Part shown: piece by piece, positions 44,360 through 54,767 of the stretch | Numbering within the stretch: the stretch's first letter is position 1 | Layout: the number at the start of each line of letters is the position of its first letter | Made by a program: the position numbers and the translations under genes | Notes under the pieces: model-generated | Databases searched by the model: none | What the model was told of the DNA's origin: nothing | The model's input: the letters and a program-made list of their open reading frames with translations, nothing else | From: Brachybacterium sacelli | GTDB lineage: Bacteria > Actinomycetota > Actinomycetes > Actinomycetales > Dermabacteraceae | Length of the DNA: 64,000 nucleotides | NCBI RefSeq assembly: GCF_017876545.1 | Contig: NZ_JAGIOD010000002.1 | Location: forward strand, 1,364,001-1,428,000 | Direction of reading: 5' to 3'

Positions 44360-45334
44360 GTGGCCCGCTACACGCCTCTGGAACTCGCCGCCACCCTCAA
44401 GGAGGGGCTGCTGTCGTTCCCGGTCACCCCGTTCGACGCCGAGCTCGCCGTCGACGAGACCGCGTACCGCACCCATCTCGCGTGGCAGGCGAGCTTCCCC
44501 GTCGCCGGTCTGTTCGCCGCAGGAGGCACCGGGGAGGGCTTCAGCCTCTCCCCGGCCGAAGCCGCCCGGGTCACCCGCGCCGCCGTCGAGGAGGTGGGCG
44601 ATCGCGTGCCGGTGCTGGCCTCGGCCGCCGGCTCGACCGTCCAGGCGGTCCAGAACGCCCGGGACGCCGAGGCCGCCGGTGCCGAAGGGCTGCTGCTGCT
44701 GCCGCCCTATCTCACCGAGTGCGACCAGGAGGGGCTGGCCTCGCATGTGGCCGCCGTCTGCGACGCCACCCGCCTCGGCGTCATCGTCTACAACCGCGGC
44801 AACGCCGTCTACTCGGCCGAGACCGTGGAGCGTCTGGCGCAGCGGCACCCGAACTTCATCGGCTTCAAGGACGCGATCGGCGACATCGAGCAGCTCACCC
44901 GGGTCCACACCCGCAACGGCGACCGGCTGTTCTACCTGGGCGGCCTGCCCACCGCCGAGGTCTACGCCCTGCCCCTGCTGCAGCTCGGCATGAGCACCTA
45001 CTCCTCGGCCATGTACAACTTCGTGCCCGAGTTCGCGCTGTCCTTCTACGGTGCCGTCCGCCGCCAGGACCGGGCCGCGGTCACGGAGAAGCTCGAACGG
45101 TTCGTACTGCCCTACCTCGAGATCCGCAACCGGGTGAAGGGGTACGGCGTCTCGATCATCAAGGGCGGCCTCAAAGCGGTCGGGCGCGACGTCGGCCCGG
45201 TCCGCACCCCGCTGCAGGACCTCACCGAGCGTGACGTCGCCGACCTCTCCGCCCTGATCGACGCCGCCGGCGTCCGCCCCGGCAGCCCGGCCGCCGCGGA
45301 CCGGGCATCCGCGTCCGCGGCGCAGCCCGCCTGA
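44360..45334 (+). CDS. kdgD: 5-dehydro-4-deoxyglucarate dehydratase
   Basis: 324 aa, DapA/aldolase family. Converts 5-keto-4-deoxyglucarate to 2-oxoglutarate semialdehyde with loss of water and CO2. The LLSFPVTPFDAE entry strand, GGTGEGFSLS substrate loop, Tyr in VIVYNRGNAVY and Schiff-base Lys in FIGFKDAIGD mark the KdgD group. Start: GTG 44360 has GAAGGA at 8 bases; ATGs 44351 and 44354 are in frame but overlap or crowd that site. It heads the operon with aldehyde dehydrogenase and glucarate dehydratase. Confidence 0.92.
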   Translation: MARYTPLELAATLKEGLLSFPVTPFDAELAVDETAYRTHLAWQASFPVAGLFAAGGTGEGFSLSPAEAARVTRAAVEEVGDRVPVLASAAGSTVQAVQNARDAEAAGAEGLLLLPPYLTECDQEGLASHVAAVCDATRLGVIVYNRGNAVYSAETVERLAQRHPNFIGFKDAIGDIEQLTRVHTRNGDRLFYLGGLPTAEVYALPLLQLGMSTYSSAMYNFVPEFALSFYGAVRRQDRAAVTEKLERFVLPYLEIRNRVKGYGVSIIKGGLKAVGRDVGPVRTPLQDLTERDVADLSALIDAAGVRPGSPAAADRASASAAQPA

Positions 45335-45373
45335 GACCCTCCACCCCGCCCGTCCCGTTCCGAAGGAGAAGCG

Positions 45374-46981
45374 ATGACCCTCACGCAGACCGACCTGACC
45401 GGCCGTTCGATCCTCGCCGGTGAGTCCGTCGCCGGCACCGGCGCCACGGTCCACGGCGCCGATCCCGCGACCGGGGAGGCCCTGGAGCCCGGCTACACCC
45501 TGATCGACGAGGACCAGCTCGCCGCCGCCACCGCAGCGGCCGAGGAGGCCTTCGCGAGCTTCAGCCGGCTGGACCCCACCGCCCACGCCGACTTCCTGGA
45601 ACGGATCGCGGACAACATCGAGGCCGTCGGCGAGGAGCTGGTCGCCCGCGCGATGGCCGAGACCGGGCTCTCCGAGGCACGGCTGACCGGCGAGCGCGGC
45701 CGCACCACCGGCCAGCTGCGCCTGTTCGCGCGCGTCGTGCGCCAGGGCGACCACCGCGGCGTGCGGATCGATCCGGCCCTGCCCGAGCGCACCCCCGCGC
45801 CACGGACCGACATCCGCCAGCGGAAGATCCCCCTGGGACCGGTCGCGGTCTTCGGCGCATCGAACTTCCCGCTCGCCTTCTCGACCGCCGGCGGCGACAC
45901 GGCCGCAGCCCTCGCCGCCGGGTGCCCGGTCGTCTTCAAGGCGCACAACGCCCATCCCGGCACCAGCGAGATCGTCGGCCGCGCCCTCGCCGACGCCGTC
46001 GCCGAGGCGGGGCTGCATCCCGGCGTCTTCTCCCTGGTCTACGGGCAGGGATCGCGCATCGGGCAGGCGCTGGCGGCCGACCCCGTGATCCAGGCGGTCG
46101 GCTTCACCGGGTCGCGGGGCGCCGGCCTGGCCCTGGTCGCGACGGCCGCGGCCCGTCCCGTCCCGATCCCGGTCTACGCCGAGATGAGCTCGATCAACCC
46201 CGTGTTCCTGTTCGACGGCGCCCTGCAGGGGGACGTCGACGCGCTGGCCACGGCCTTCGTCGGCTCGGTCACCGGCTCCAGCGGGCAGCTGTGCACCGCT
46301 CCCGGCCTCGTGTTCGTCCCGGCCGGTCCCGCGGGCGACGCCTTCACGGCCTCCGTCGAGCGGGCGCTCGCGACGACCGCGGGCCAGACGATGCTCACCG
46401 CCGCGATCGCGGACTCGTGGGTGGCCGGCGTCGACACTCTCGCCGCGCAGGAAGGGGTCTACCTGGTCGGCCGCGGCCGGGAGGGCGATACCGAGAACGC
46501 CCCGGCACCGGCCGTCCTCGGCACCGACGTGGCCACCTTCCTCGACAACGAGGTGCTGCACGAGGAGATCTTCGGCGCCGCCTCGCTGCTGATCCGCTAC
46601 TCCTCGCCCGAGGAGCTGGTGCATGCCGCCGGTCAGCTCGAGGGGCAGCTCACCGCCACGCTGCATCTGAGCGAGGACGACCACGCCACCGTGGAGACGC
46701 TGCTGCCCGTGCTCGAACGCACGGCCGGCCGGATCCTCGCCGGCGGGTGGCCGACCGGCGTCGAGGTCGGCCACGCGATGGTCCACGGAGGGCCCTTCCC
46801 TGCCACCTCGGACGGCCGCACCACCTCGGTCGGAACACTGGCGATCGAGCGCTTCCTGCGCCCCGTCGCCTACCAGGACCTTCCCGACGACCTGCTGCCG
46901 GAGCCGCTGCGACGGGCCAACCCGTGGCACCTGAACCGTCGCCTCGACGGCCGCCTCGAGCTCGCCGGGGAGCAGGCGTGA
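45374..46981 (+). CDS. 2-oxoglutarate semialdehyde dehydrogenase (NADP+-dependent aldehyde dehydrogenase)
   Basis: 535 aa. Aldehyde-dehydrogenase fold of the KGSADH type: [17 protein letters not shown] cofactor-side motif, general-base Glu270 (YAEMSSINP) and catalytic Cys307 (SGQLCTAPG). The family oxidises 2,5-dioxopentanoate to 2-oxoglutarate, the last step of the glucarate/galactarate route, so carbon enters the TCA cycle. AAGGAG lies close to the ATG. The stop overlaps the next GTG. Confidence 0.9.
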   Translation: MTLTQTDLTGRSILAGESVAGTGATVHGADPATGEALEPGYTLIDEDQLAAATAAAEEAFASFSRLDPTAHADFLERIADNIEAVGEELVARAMAETGLSEARLTGERGRTTGQLRLFARVVRQGDHRGVRIDPALPERTPAPRTDIRQRKIPLGPVAVFGASNFPLAFSTAGGDTAAALAAGCPVVFKAHNAHPGTSEIVGRALADAVAEAGLHPGVFSLVYGQGSRIGQALAADPVIQAVGFTGSRGAGLALVATAAARPVPIPVYAEMSSINPVFLFDGALQGDVDALATAFVGSVTGSSGQLCTAPGLVFVPAGPAGDAFTASVERALATTAGQTMLTAAIADSWVAGVDTLAAQEGVYLVGRGREGDTENAPAPAVLGTDVATFLDNEVLHEEIFGAASLLIRYSSPEELVHAAGQLEGQLTATLHLSEDDHATVETLLPVLERTAGRILAGGWPTGVEVGHAMVHGGPFPATSDGRTTSVGTLAIERFLRPVAYQDLPDDLLPEPLRRANPWHLNRRLDGRLELAGEQA

Positions 46982-48303
46982 GCGGCCCCACCGTCGTGGA
47001 CCTCGAGGTGGTCCCGGTCGCCGGGCACGACTCGATGCTGCTGAACCTCTCCGGCGCGCACGGCCCGTACTTCACCCGCACCATCGTCATCGCGACCGAC
47101 TCCGAGGGCCGCGAAGGTCTCGGCGAGGTCCCCGGCGGCGAGCCGATCCGGGCCACTCTCTCGGAGGCCGCCGAGCTCGTCGTCGGTCGGCCGGTGGCGC
47201 AGCTGCGGTCGCTGCTGCGCGAGGTCGGGTCCCGGTTCGCGGACCGCGACAGCGGCGGGCGCGGTGCCCAGACCTTCGACCTGCGCACCGCGATCCACGC
47301 CGTGACCGGCATCGAGTCGGCGCTGCTCGACCTGCACGGTCAGTTCCTGGGCGTGCCCGTCGCGGAGCTGCTGGGCAGCGGCCGGCAGCGTGACGCGGTC
47401 CCGGTCCTGGGATACCTCTTCTACATCGGCGATCCCGACGGCACCGATCTGCCCTACCTGCGGGAGGTGGACGGCGCCGACGCCTGGACGCGGCGGCGCC
47501 GCGAGCAGGCGATGACGCCCGAGGCGATCGTCTCCCTCGCCGAGGCCGCCCGGGAGCGCTACGGGTTCCGCGACTTCAAGCTCAAGGGCGGCGTCCTGGC
47601 GGGCCAGGAGGAGGCCGACGCCGTCACCGCGTTGAAGGAGCGCTTCCCCGAGGCCCGCATCACGCTCGACCCCAATGGCGGCTGGCTGCTGGAGGAGGCG
47701 ATCGGGCTCGGACGCCGACTCCGGGACGTGCTCGCCTATGCCGAGGACCCGGTCGGCGCCGAGGGCAGGTTCTCCGGCCGCGAGACGATGGCCGAGTTCC
47801 GCCGCGCCACCGGTCTGCCGACGGCGACGAACATGGTCGCCACCGACTGGCGCGAGCTGGCGCACACGGTGCGGACCGACGCGGTCGACATCCCCCTGGC
47901 CGACCCTCACTTCTGGACCATGGCGGGCTCGGTGCGGGTGGCACAGATGTGCCACGAGTTCGGCCTGACCTGGGGATCGCACTCGAACAACCACCTCGAC
48001 ATCTCGCTGGCGATGTTCACCCAGGTCGGCGCCGCAGCCCCCGGGCGGATCACGGCGCTGGACACCCACTGGATCTGGCAGGACGGCCAGGGGCTGACGA
48101 AGCGACCGCCGGCGATCAGCGGCGGCGAGATCGCCGTGCCGCAGCGGCCGGGCCTCGGCGTCGAGCTGGACCGCGACCACCTGGCCGCGGCGCACGCGCT
48201 GCATCGCGAGCACGGTCTCGGCGCGCGCGACGACGCCGCGGCGATGCAGTACCTGGTGCCGGGATGGGTGTTCGACCCGAAGCGCCCCTGCCTGGTGCGG
48301 TAA
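46978..48303 (+). CDS. gudD: glucarate dehydratase
   Basis: 441 aa enolase-superfamily enzyme. Dehydrates D-glucarate (and often L-idarate) to 5-keto-4-deoxyglucarate. Signatures are [13 protein letters not shown], catalytic KLKGG (Lys201, Lys203), TLDPNGGW metal site, [11 protein letters not shown], and His335 in [11 protein letters not shown]. Length is normal for GudD. GTG start overlaps the aldehyde dehydrogenase stop (GTGA), indicating coupled translation. Together with the dehydratase at 37792 it feeds one shared intermediate. Confidence 0.93.
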   Translation: MSGPTVVDLEVVPVAGHDSMLLNLSGAHGPYFTRTIVIATDSEGREGLGEVPGGEPIRATLSEAAELVVGRPVAQLRSLLREVGSRFADRDSGGRGAQTFDLRTAIHAVTGIESALLDLHGQFLGVPVAELLGSGRQRDAVPVLGYLFYIGDPDGTDLPYLREVDGADAWTRRRREQAMTPEAIVSLAEAARERYGFRDFKLKGGVLAGQEEADAVTALKERFPEARITLDPNGGWLLEEAIGLGRRLRDVLAYAEDPVGAEGRFSGRETMAEFRRATGLPTATNMVATDWRELAHTVRTDAVDIPLADPHFWTMAGSVRVAQMCHEFGLTWGSHSNNHLDISLAMFTQVGAAAPGRITALDTHWIWQDGQGLTKRPPAISGGEIAVPQRPGLGVELDRDHLAAAHALHREHGLGARDDAAAMQYLVPGWVFDPKRPCLVR

Positions 48304-48310
48304 CGGCCGC

Positions 48311-49249
48311 GTGAGCGGAGTCCTGCTCGGCTTCGGCATCGTCCTGGTGCTGGCCGGGATCGGCGCGGGCGCGGCTGCGCTGCTGCCGGGACGGGCTCCG
48401 GAGATGGAGCGCGGGCTGCAGCCCGCCATCTACTACGTGACCAATCCGGCCCTGATGCTGGTGCTGATCTCGGATGCCGACCTGGTCGCCATCGCCGGTG
48501 TCTTCACCCCGATCGCCCTGCTCACCGCGGCGGTGACCGGCGGGTCCTATGCACTGGTCAGTCGTCTCGTGCTGCGGCGTCCGGCGGCGCCGACGGCCGG
48601 CGGCGCCATGGCGTCCTCCTACGTCAACGCGGGCAACATCGGGGTGCCGATCGCGATCTACGCGGTGGGCAGCACCGACCCGGTCGTCGCCGTGCTGCTG
48701 GCCCAGCTGCTGGTGATCGCGCCGGTCTACCTCACCCTGTTCGCCTGGTGCGGCCCCGACTCCGGCCCGACAGCGGGAGCACCGACCTGGGGGACCGTCC
48801 TGCGGTCGCTCGCCAATCCGGTCACCATCGCCACCGCAGCCGGCGCGCTGCTGTCGCTGTCCGGGCTCTCGCTGCCGGCGGTGTTGTGGACCCCGGTCGA
48901 GATGCTGGGCCACGCCTCGGTCCCCCTGCTGCTGCTGGTGTTCGGGATGAGCCTGGTGGGGCAGAAGCCGCTGGGCGACCGGGAGATGCGGGTCGACGTC
49001 CTGCTCGCCACGGCGGTGAAGCTGACCGTGATGCCCGTGGCCGCCTGGGCACTCGCCCGCTTCCTGTTCGGGGTGGACGGCACGGAGCTGTTCGGGGTGG
49101 TCGTGATGGCGGCCCTGCCGTCCGCCCAGAACGTCTTCCTGTTCGCCACCCGGTTCCATCTGCGACCCTCGCTGGCGCGGGACGTGGTGTTCCTCAGCTC
49201 CCTGCTGAGCATGCCCGCCGTCCTGGCCGTCGCCCTGGCGCTGGGGTGA
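48311..49249 (+). CDS. AEC family transporter
   Basis: 312 aa with about ten hydrophobic segments in two halves; YVNAGNIGVPIAIYAVG and LPSAQNVFLFATRF are the conserved Asn-Gly-Asn/PSAQN motifs of auxin-efflux-carrier/malate-permease proteins. It may move organic acids such as overflow products of the sugar-acid pathway. It starts 7 bases after gudD with no separate promoter visible, so it likely closes the catabolic operon. Confidence 0.85.
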   Translation: MSGVLLGFGIVLVLAGIGAGAAALLPGRAPEMERGLQPAIYYVTNPALMLVLISDADLVAIAGVFTPIALLTAAVTGGSYALVSRLVLRRPAAPTAGGAMASSYVNAGNIGVPIAIYAVGSTDPVVAVLLAQLLVIAPVYLTLFAWCGPDSGPTAGAPTWGTVLRSLANPVTIATAAGALLSLSGLSLPAVLWTPVEMLGHASVPLLLLVFGMSLVGQKPLGDREMRVDVLLATAVKLTVMPVAAWALARFLFGVDGTELFGVVVMAALPSAQNVFLFATRFHLRPSLARDVVFLSSLLSMPAVLAVALALG

Positions 49250-49327
49250 GGCACCCGAGCGTGTGACGTCGGCCCGTCGACCGGGGCCGAATGGGTCCGG
49301 GAGCTGCCCCCGTGAGAAGATGGATCG

Positions 49328-51253
49328 ATGCCCCGTGCTCGTGCGCGGCGGCCCACATCGACGAGAGGACGAAAGCCGGTGAGCCCGAGGATCGCGGCCG
49401 ACGAGGCCCGGGACATCCTTCCCGCGTCGACACCCCAGGAACGCCTGCGCAACTTCTGCATCATCGCGCACATCGACCACGGCAAGTCCACGCTGGCCGA
49501 CCGCATGCTGCAGATCACCGGGGTCGTCGAGGCGCGCGCCATGCGCGCCCAGTACCTGGACCGCATGGACATCGAGCGCGAGCGCGGCATCACCGTCAAG
49601 AGCCAGGCCGTGCGCATGCCCTGGCAGGTCGAGGGCACGAACTACGCCCTGAACATGATCGACACCCCCGGGCACGTCGACTTCACCTACGAGGTATCCC
49701 GCTCCCTCGCCGCCTGCGAGGGGGCGATCCTGCTGGTCGACGCCGCCCAGGGCATCGAGGCGCAGACGCTGGCGAACCTCTACCTCGCCATGGAGCACGA
49801 CCTCACGATCATCCCCGTGCTCAACAAGATCGACCTCCCCGGGGCGGAGCCCGAACGGTACGCGGCCGAGATCGGGCAGCTGGTGGGCGTGGATCCCGAC
49901 GATGTGCTGCGCGTCTCCGGCAAGACCGGTCTCGGCGTCGAGTCATTGCTGGACCACGTCGTCAACACGCTCCCGGAGCCCGTGGGTGAACCGGACGCCC
50001 CCTGCCGCGCGATGATCTTCGACTCCGTGTACGACACCTATCGCGGAGTGGTCACCTACATCCGCGTCGTCGACGGGTACCTGAAGTCGCGCGACCGCAT
50101 CGACATGATGTCCACGGGCGCCCACCACGAGCTGCTCGAGATCGGGGTCAGCTCCCCGGAGCCGCACCGCACCCCGGGCATCGGCCCCGGCGAGGTCGGC
50201 TACCTGATCACCGGCGTGAAGGACGTGCGCCAGTCCAAGGTCGGCGACACGATCACCACCTCGGTGCGCGGCGCCGACGAGCCGCTGCCGGGCTACTCCG
50301 AGCCCAAGCCGATGGTGTACTCCGGCCTGTTCCCGATCGACGGCTCGGACTACCCGATCCTGCGCGACGCCCTCGACAAGCTCAAGCTCAACGACGCCGC
50401 CCTGAACTACGAGCCGGAGACCTCCACCGCGCTCGGCTTCGGCTTCCGCGTCGGCTTCCTGGGCCTGCTGCACCTGGAGATCATCCGCGAGCGCCTCGAG
50501 CGCGAGTTCGACCTCTCCCTGATCTCCACCGCCCCCAGCGTGGTCTACCAGGTGACGATGGAGGACGGCACCGAGGTCGAGGTCATGAACCCCTCCGACT
50601 TCCCCGAGGGGAAGGTCGACTCGATCACGGAACCGATCACCAAGGCCACCATCCTGGTGCCCAGCGAGTTCATCGGCGCCGTCATGGAGCTGTGCCAGTC
50701 CAAGCGCGGCAATCTCGGCGGCATGGACTACCTCAGCGAGGATCGCGTCGAGCTGCGCTACACCCTGCCGCTGGCGGAGATCGTCTTCGACTTCTTCGAC
50801 CAGCTGAAGTCCCGCACCCGCGGCTACGCCTCCCTCGACTACGACGTCTCCGGCTCTCAGACCGCCGACCTCGTGAAGGTCGACATGCTCCTGCAGGGCG
50901 AGCCGGTCGACGCCTTCAGCGCGATCGTCCACCGCGACAAGGCCTACGGCTACGGAGTCGAGATGGCCGGGAAGCTGAAGAAGCTGATCCCGCGCCAGCA
51001 GTTCGAGGTGCCGATCCAGGCCGCGATCGGGGCCCGCATCATCGCCCGCGAGAACATCCGCGCCATGCGCAAGGACGTGCTGTCGAAGTGCTACGGCGGC
51101 GACATCTCCCGCAAGCGCAAGCTGCTGGAGAAGCAGAAGGAGGGCAAGAAGCGCATGAAGAACATCGGCTCCGTCGAGGTGCCGCAGGAGGCCTTCATCG
51201 CCGCGCTCTCCTCCGACGAGGGCGACATGCCCAAGGACAGCAAGAAGAAGTGA
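49328..51253 (+). CDS. lepA: elongation factor 4 (LepA)
   Basis: 641 aa from ATG 49328. Ribosome-bound GTPase acting in back-translocation or initiation under stress. G1 AHIDHGKST (47-55), switch region [23 protein letters not shown]; then EF-G-like domains and the LepA-specific C-terminal domain ([20 protein letters not shown], quoted to 20 residues) with basic tail. GTG 49379 is an alternative start with GAGAGG upstream and would shorten the N-terminus by 17 residues; ATG 49328 would be near-leaderless after a GAGAAG box. The stop overlaps the MOSC gene. Confidence 0.95.
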   Translation: MPRARARRPTSTRGRKPVSPRIAADEARDILPASTPQERLRNFCIIAHIDHGKSTLADRMLQITGVVEARAMRAQYLDRMDIERERGITVKSQAVRMPWQVEGTNYALNMIDTPGHVDFTYEVSRSLAACEGAILLVDAAQGIEAQTLANLYLAMEHDLTIIPVLNKIDLPGAEPERYAAEIGQLVGVDPDDVLRVSGKTGLGVESLLDHVVNTLPEPVGEPDAPCRAMIFDSVYDTYRGVVTYIRVVDGYLKSRDRIDMMSTGAHHELLEIGVSSPEPHRTPGIGPGEVGYLITGVKDVRQSKVGDTITTSVRGADEPLPGYSEPKPMVYSGLFPIDGSDYPILRDALDKLKLNDAALNYEPETSTALGFGFRVGFLGLLHLEIIRERLEREFDLSLISTAPSVVYQVTMEDGTEVEVMNPSDFPEGKVDSITEPITKATILVPSEFIGAVMELCQSKRGNLGGMDYLSEDRVELRYTLPLAEIVFDFFDQLKSRTRGYASLDYDVSGSQTADLVKVDMLLQGEPVDAFSAIVHRDKAYGYGVEMAGKLKKLIPRQQFEVPIQAAIGARIIARENIRAMRKDVLSKCYGGDISRKRKLLEKQKEGKKRMKNIGSVEVPQEAFIAALSSDEGDMPKDSKKK

Positions 51254-52044
51254 CAGCCCCTGTCGCCGCCCCCGGACCGCTGGCCGAGTCCGCTCCGCGA
51301 CCGCTCGGGGACCTCGCTGTGCGCATCGCGGACGGCCCGGGCCGGGTCGCGGCGGTCTGCAGCGTCGCCCAGCTGTTCCCGGTGCCGGACCGCGGCCTGA
51401 TGAGCGGGATCGACAAGCGCCCCGTCGACGGGCCGCTCCGCCTGCTCACCCACGGAGTGCTCGGCGACGTCCAGGGCGATCGTGAGCACCACGGCGGGAT
51501 CTTCAAGGCCGTCTACGCTTTCTCCGGCGAGGTCCGCGAGGCTTTCGCCGCCGCGCTGGAGCAGGAGCTGCCCGAGGGGTTCTTCGGCGAGAACCTGGTC
51601 ACCGCCGGGCAGGACACCGACGAGACCGTGATCGGGGAGCGCTGGCGGCTCGGCACCGCCGAGCTCGAGGCCACCTGCCCCCGCAACCCCTGCGGCACCT
51701 TCGCCGCCTGGATGGGGGACCGGCGCTGGGGCCGCAGCTTCACCGGCGCCGGCCGCTGCGGCGCCTACTTCCGGGTGCTGGTCGAGGGCGAGGTGAGCGC
51801 CGGTGACGAGATCGAGGTGCTCGAGCGCCCCGCCCACGGCGTCACCATCGGCGACGCCTTCCGCGGGCTCGACGCGGCTCAGGCCCGGGCACTGCTGGAC
51901 TGGGCCGAGACGGGCGGCACCGTGCTGTACGACTCGCTGGTGGGCAGCGCGCGGACCGTGCTGCGACGCGCCGGTGAGGAGGCGGAGTTCCCGGAGCGCC
52001 TGCGCTCCACCGGCCGCGGCCTCGGATTGGGGATGGGGCTGTGA
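51250..52044 (+). CDS. MOSC domain protein (YiiM-like)
   Basis: 264 aa. MOSC beta-barrel related to the C-terminus of molybdenum-cofactor sulfurases. Key segments: [36 protein letters not shown] and the conserved Cys in ATCPRNPCG. YiiM-type proteins reduce N-hydroxylated compounds using molybdenum cofactor; this copy's substrate is unknown. GTG start overlaps the lepA stop and its own stop overlaps hemW, giving a tightly packed operon. Confidence 0.87.
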   Translation: MTAPVAAPGPLAESAPRPLGDLAVRIADGPGRVAAVCSVAQLFPVPDRGLMSGIDKRPVDGPLRLLTHGVLGDVQGDREHHGGIFKAVYAFSGEVREAFAAALEQELPEGFFGENLVTAGQDTDETVIGERWRLGTAELEATCPRNPCGTFAAWMGDRRWGRSFTGAGRCGAYFRVLVEGEVSAGDEIEVLERPAHGVTIGDAFRGLDAAQARALLDWAETGGTVLYDSLVGSARTVLRRAGEEAEFPERLRSTGRGLGLGMGL

Positions 52045-53210
52045 ATATCGCGATGGCCTCCGGCCGGAATCTCTCCGTCTACATCCACGTCCCCTTCTGC
52101 GCCGTGCGCTGCGGGTACTGCGACTTCAACACCTACACCGCGACCGAGCTCGGCGGCGGCGGCTCACAGGCCGAGTATCCCCGCAACGCCATGGCGGAGA
52201 TGGACCTGACGCTCGCGGACGACCGCGCCGCCGGGTACGACTACGACCGGGTCTCGACCGTCTTCTTCGGCGGCGGCACCCCGACCCTGCTGCCCGCCGA
52301 CGACCTCGTCGCGATGCTCTCGCACCTGCGCACGCTGATCCCGCTGGCCGAGGACGCGGAGGTCACCACCGAGGCGAATCCCGACTCCGTCAGCCGCGCG
52401 TCCCTGTCCCGCCTCGCCGACGGCGGCATCACCCGCGTCTCCTTCGGCATGCAGTCCGCCGTGCGCTCGGTGCTGGCCACCCTGGACCGCACCCACGACC
52501 CCGAACGGGTCCCGCAGGCCGTGGCCTGGGCCCGCGAGGCGGGCCTCGACGTGAGCCTGGACCTGATCTACGGCACGCCGGGGGAGACCCTCGCCGACGT
52601 GGAGACCTCCGTGAAGTCGGCCCTGGCCTGCGGCGTCGACCACATGTCGGCCTACTCCCTGATCATCGAGGGCAATACCGCGATGGCCCGTCAGCTGCGT
52701 CGCGGCGAGCTCGAGGCCCCCGACCCCGACGACATGGCCGACAAGTACGAGCTGATCGAGGACCTCGCCACCGCCGACGGCCTGTCCTGGTACGAGGTCT
52801 CCAACTGGGCACGCACCCCGCAGCAGCGCTCCCGGCACAACCTCGCCTACTGGCGGGGCGGGGACTGGTGGGGGATCGGACCAGGCGCCCACCGCCACCG
52901 CGACGGCCTGCGCTCCTGGAACGTGAAGCACCCCAGCAGGTACGCGAGGACCCTGGCCGAGGGCACGCTCCCCGTCGCCGATTCCGAGCAGGTCCCCGCC
53001 GAGGATCGCCGGGTCGAGCGGATCATGCTCGAGCTGCGGATCGCCGACGGGCTCCCCGTCGAGACCGTCCCCGAGCAGACCCGCGGGATGCTCGAGGTCC
53101 ACCGCGAACGCGGGCACCTCGATCCCGCGGCTCTCGCCGCCGGGCGGGCGGTGCTGACGCGCCGCGGCCGGCTGCTGGCCGACGCGGTGATCCGTGACCT
53201 CGTGCCCTGA
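52041..53210 (+). CDS. hemW: HemW, radical SAM heme chaperone/coproporphyrinogen-oxidase-like
   Basis: 389 aa. Radical SAM cluster motif C20-x3-C24-x2-C27 (HVPFCAVRCGYCDFNTY), GGGTPTLL SAM site, TTEANPDSV and the C-terminal HemW domain. Formerly annotated HemN, HemW members bind heme and insert it into respiratory proteins; the HemN-specific fourth Cys is not clearly present. GTG start shares bases with the MOSC stop. The lepA-hemW-hrcA-dnaJ order is a long-conserved Gram-positive block. Confidence 0.92.
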   Translation: MNIAMASGRNLSVYIHVPFCAVRCGYCDFNTYTATELGGGGSQAEYPRNAMAEMDLTLADDRAAGYDYDRVSTVFFGGGTPTLLPADDLVAMLSHLRTLIPLAEDAEVTTEANPDSVSRASLSRLADGGITRVSFGMQSAVRSVLATLDRTHDPERVPQAVAWAREAGLDVSLDLIYGTPGETLADVETSVKSALACGVDHMSAYSLIIEGNTAMARQLRRGELEAPDPDDMADKYELIEDLATADGLSWYEVSNWARTPQQRSRHNLAYWRGGDWWGIGPGAHRHRDGLRSWNVKHPSRYARTLAEGTLPVADSEQVPAEDRRVERIMLELRIADGLPVETVPEQTRGMLEVHRERGHLDPAALAAGRAVLTRRGRLLADAVIRDLVP

Positions 53211-53258
53211 CCCCCGCGAGCGCTCGACAGCGGGTTCCGTGCTGGTCAGAATGGAGCC

Positions 53259-53630
53259 ATGACGAAGCCCATCACGATCGACCAGTACGTCGCCGGTCTC
53301 GACGAGCCCGCCGCGACGCTGCTGGGCGAGCTGCGCGACCTCAGCCGCGAGGCCGCCCCGACGGCCACCGAGGCGATCAAATGGGGCTGCCCGGCACATC
53401 TGCACGCCCGGGGCACGATCCTGTTCGTCTACAGCGCCCACAAGCACCACGCGAACTTCACCGTCACGCCGAGCACGAAGGAGGCCTTCGAGGACGAGCT
53501 GACGGATCTCGAGACCGGCAAGGGCAGCGTCAAGCTGCCCTACGGCGATCCCCTCCCTCGCGCGCTGCTGCGGCGCCTCATCGCCCACCGGATCGAGGAG
53601 TTCGAGCAGCGGGGCGTGACCTGGATGTGA
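53259..53630 (+). CDS. DUF1801 domain protein
   Basis: 123 aa, single small alpha/beta domain: IDQYVAGLDEPAATLLGELRDL helix, EAIKWGCPAHLH core, FVYSAHKHHANFTVTP and GSVKLPYGDPLPRALLRRLI. The KWG/PxF pattern is typical of the YdhG/DUF1801 family, whose function is unknown. CAGAATGG lies a few bases before the ATG, similar to the -10-like boxes at 23222 and 34494. A strong terminator follows. Confidence 0.85.
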   Translation: MTKPITIDQYVAGLDEPAATLLGELRDLSREAAPTATEAIKWGCPAHLHARGTILFVYSAHKHHANFTVTPSTKEAFEDELTDLETGKGSVKLPYGDPLPRALLRRLIAHRIEEFEQRGVTWM

Positions 53631-53643
53631 GGACCGACGGCAG

Positions 53644-53686
53644 CGGAGCGCCCCCGGAGATCACGCGGATCTCCGGGGGCGCTCCG
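53644..53686. terminator. strong bidirectional terminator
   Basis: A perfect 19-base stem (CGGAGCGCCCCCGGAGATC and its complement) with a five-base loop lies between the converging DUF1801 and DUF4870 genes. TT follows on the plus strand. Confidence 0.9.
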
Positions 53687-53710
53687 TTCACGGCCTGCAG
53701 GCCGCTGAGG

Positions 53711-54520
53711 TCACTTCACCAGGCGCAGGTTCGCCGGATAGTTCCACCATTCGCCCTGGTAGGCCTTGACGGCGCCGATGATGGCGAAGATCGCCTGCAC
53801 CAGCGTCGGCAGGAACATGAGTCCGAACAGGAAGGCCCCGATGCCGAAGGTGACGATGGTGATGACCGTGAACACCGCGCCCATCGCGAGCGAGATGATC
53901 AGCGCGGCCAGGGTGCCGTTGAGCGCCTCCGCCGCGTTGTAGCGCACGAAGCGGTGACGGCCCTTGAACAGCACGAACAGCACGATCTGAGCGATGAGCC
54001 CGCCCACGAACGGGATGATGAACTGCAGCAGCGCGGCCAGGTGCACCACGAGCGCCCAGGTCTTCGCGTCGGAGTCCTTCATCCCCTGGCCGGACAGCGA
54101 GCCCTCGTAGATGCCCTTGAAGCCGGCCGGGGGAGTGTTGAGGTCGACAGGGCCGGGGGCGGCGTACGCGTCCTGGCTGCCGCCGTAGGGGCCCTGGTGT
54201 CCGGGCTGGCCGGGATAGCCCGAGGCGCTCTGCTGGCCGGGGGCGGCGCCGTAGGGGTCCGGGCCGGCCGACGGGGATCCGTCGGTGTGGCCCCCGGCCT
54301 CGGGAGCGCTGCCGTCCTGCGGGGCGGGCGGATCGTAGGCGTAGGGGTCGTGGGGGTGCAGCGCCGGGTCAGAGGTCGGGCTGGCCTGGTCCTGCTCGGC
54401 CTCGCCCTGCTGACCGGAGACGTCCTGGGGTGCGGCGGTCCAGCCCGGGGACTGCTGCTCGGGCGCGGAGTCGCCGGGCTCGGAGCCGTACGGATCGTGC
54501 GGATGCGGAGTCTGGCTCAT
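53711..54520 (-). CDS. DUF4870 membrane protein with proline/glycine-rich N-terminus
   Basis: 269 aa. The first ~150 residues are disordered and repeat HPHDPYGS/HPHDPYAY-like Pro-Tyr-Gly units. The C-terminal ~110 residues contain the DUF4870 pattern: KTWALVVHLAALLQF, VLFVLFKGRHRFVRYNAAEA and two or three further membrane spans. The family is of unknown function; similar Pro-rich tails in actinobacteria are often cytoplasmic. GAAGGAACC precedes the ATG on its strand. Confidence 0.85.
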   Translation of the reverse strand: MSQTPHPHDPYGSEPGDSAPEQQSPGWTAAPQDVSGQQGEAEQDQASPTSDPALHPHDPYAYDPPAPQDGSAPEAGGHTDGSPSAGPDPYGAAPGQQSASGYPGQPGHQGPYGGSQDAYAAPGPVDLNTPPAGFKGIYEGSLSGQGMKDSDAKTWALVVHLAALLQFIIPFVGGLIAQIVLFVLFKGRHRFVRYNAAEALNGTLAALIISLAMGAVFTVITIVTFGIGAFLFGLMFLPTLVQAIFAIIGAVKAYQGEWWNYPANLRLVK

Positions 54521-54673
54521 GGTTCCTTCTTCGAGAGGGCCGACCGGAGGGCCGGCGTCTGGCTGATGGCTCCAGCCTAGCCAGCTCGATCCCCGGCGTC
54601 GCCGTGGCGGACCGCCATGTCGGGCGGGGGATTTCCCCCAGACGCTCGGAACGCGGTGATGCGCTACGACGCC

Positions 54674-54702
54674 TTGACGCTGCTCTGAACAGCATCTATG
54701 GT
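54674..54702 (+). promoter_or_regulatory. sigma-A type promoter of the broken lipoprotein gene
   Basis: TTGACG (54674-54679), 17 bases, TATGGT (54697-54702): one of the best consensus promoters in the window. The leader to GTG 54768 is about 59 bases. Confidence 0.7.
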
Positions 54703-54767
54703 CACCGTCTGAACAATTCCGGCGAAGATCGTGTGAACCCCCCCGCGGGCTTCGGTGAGGGGACGCA

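Noticed and set aside
44300..46930. 876-codon open frame opposite kdgD and the aldehyde dehydrogenase
   Set aside because: Antisense shadow; Gly/Arg/Asp-rich without motifs.
53644..53686. 19-base perfect palindrome considered as a mobile repeat
   Set aside because: Sits between converging stops, occurs once in the window, and fits a bidirectional terminator.
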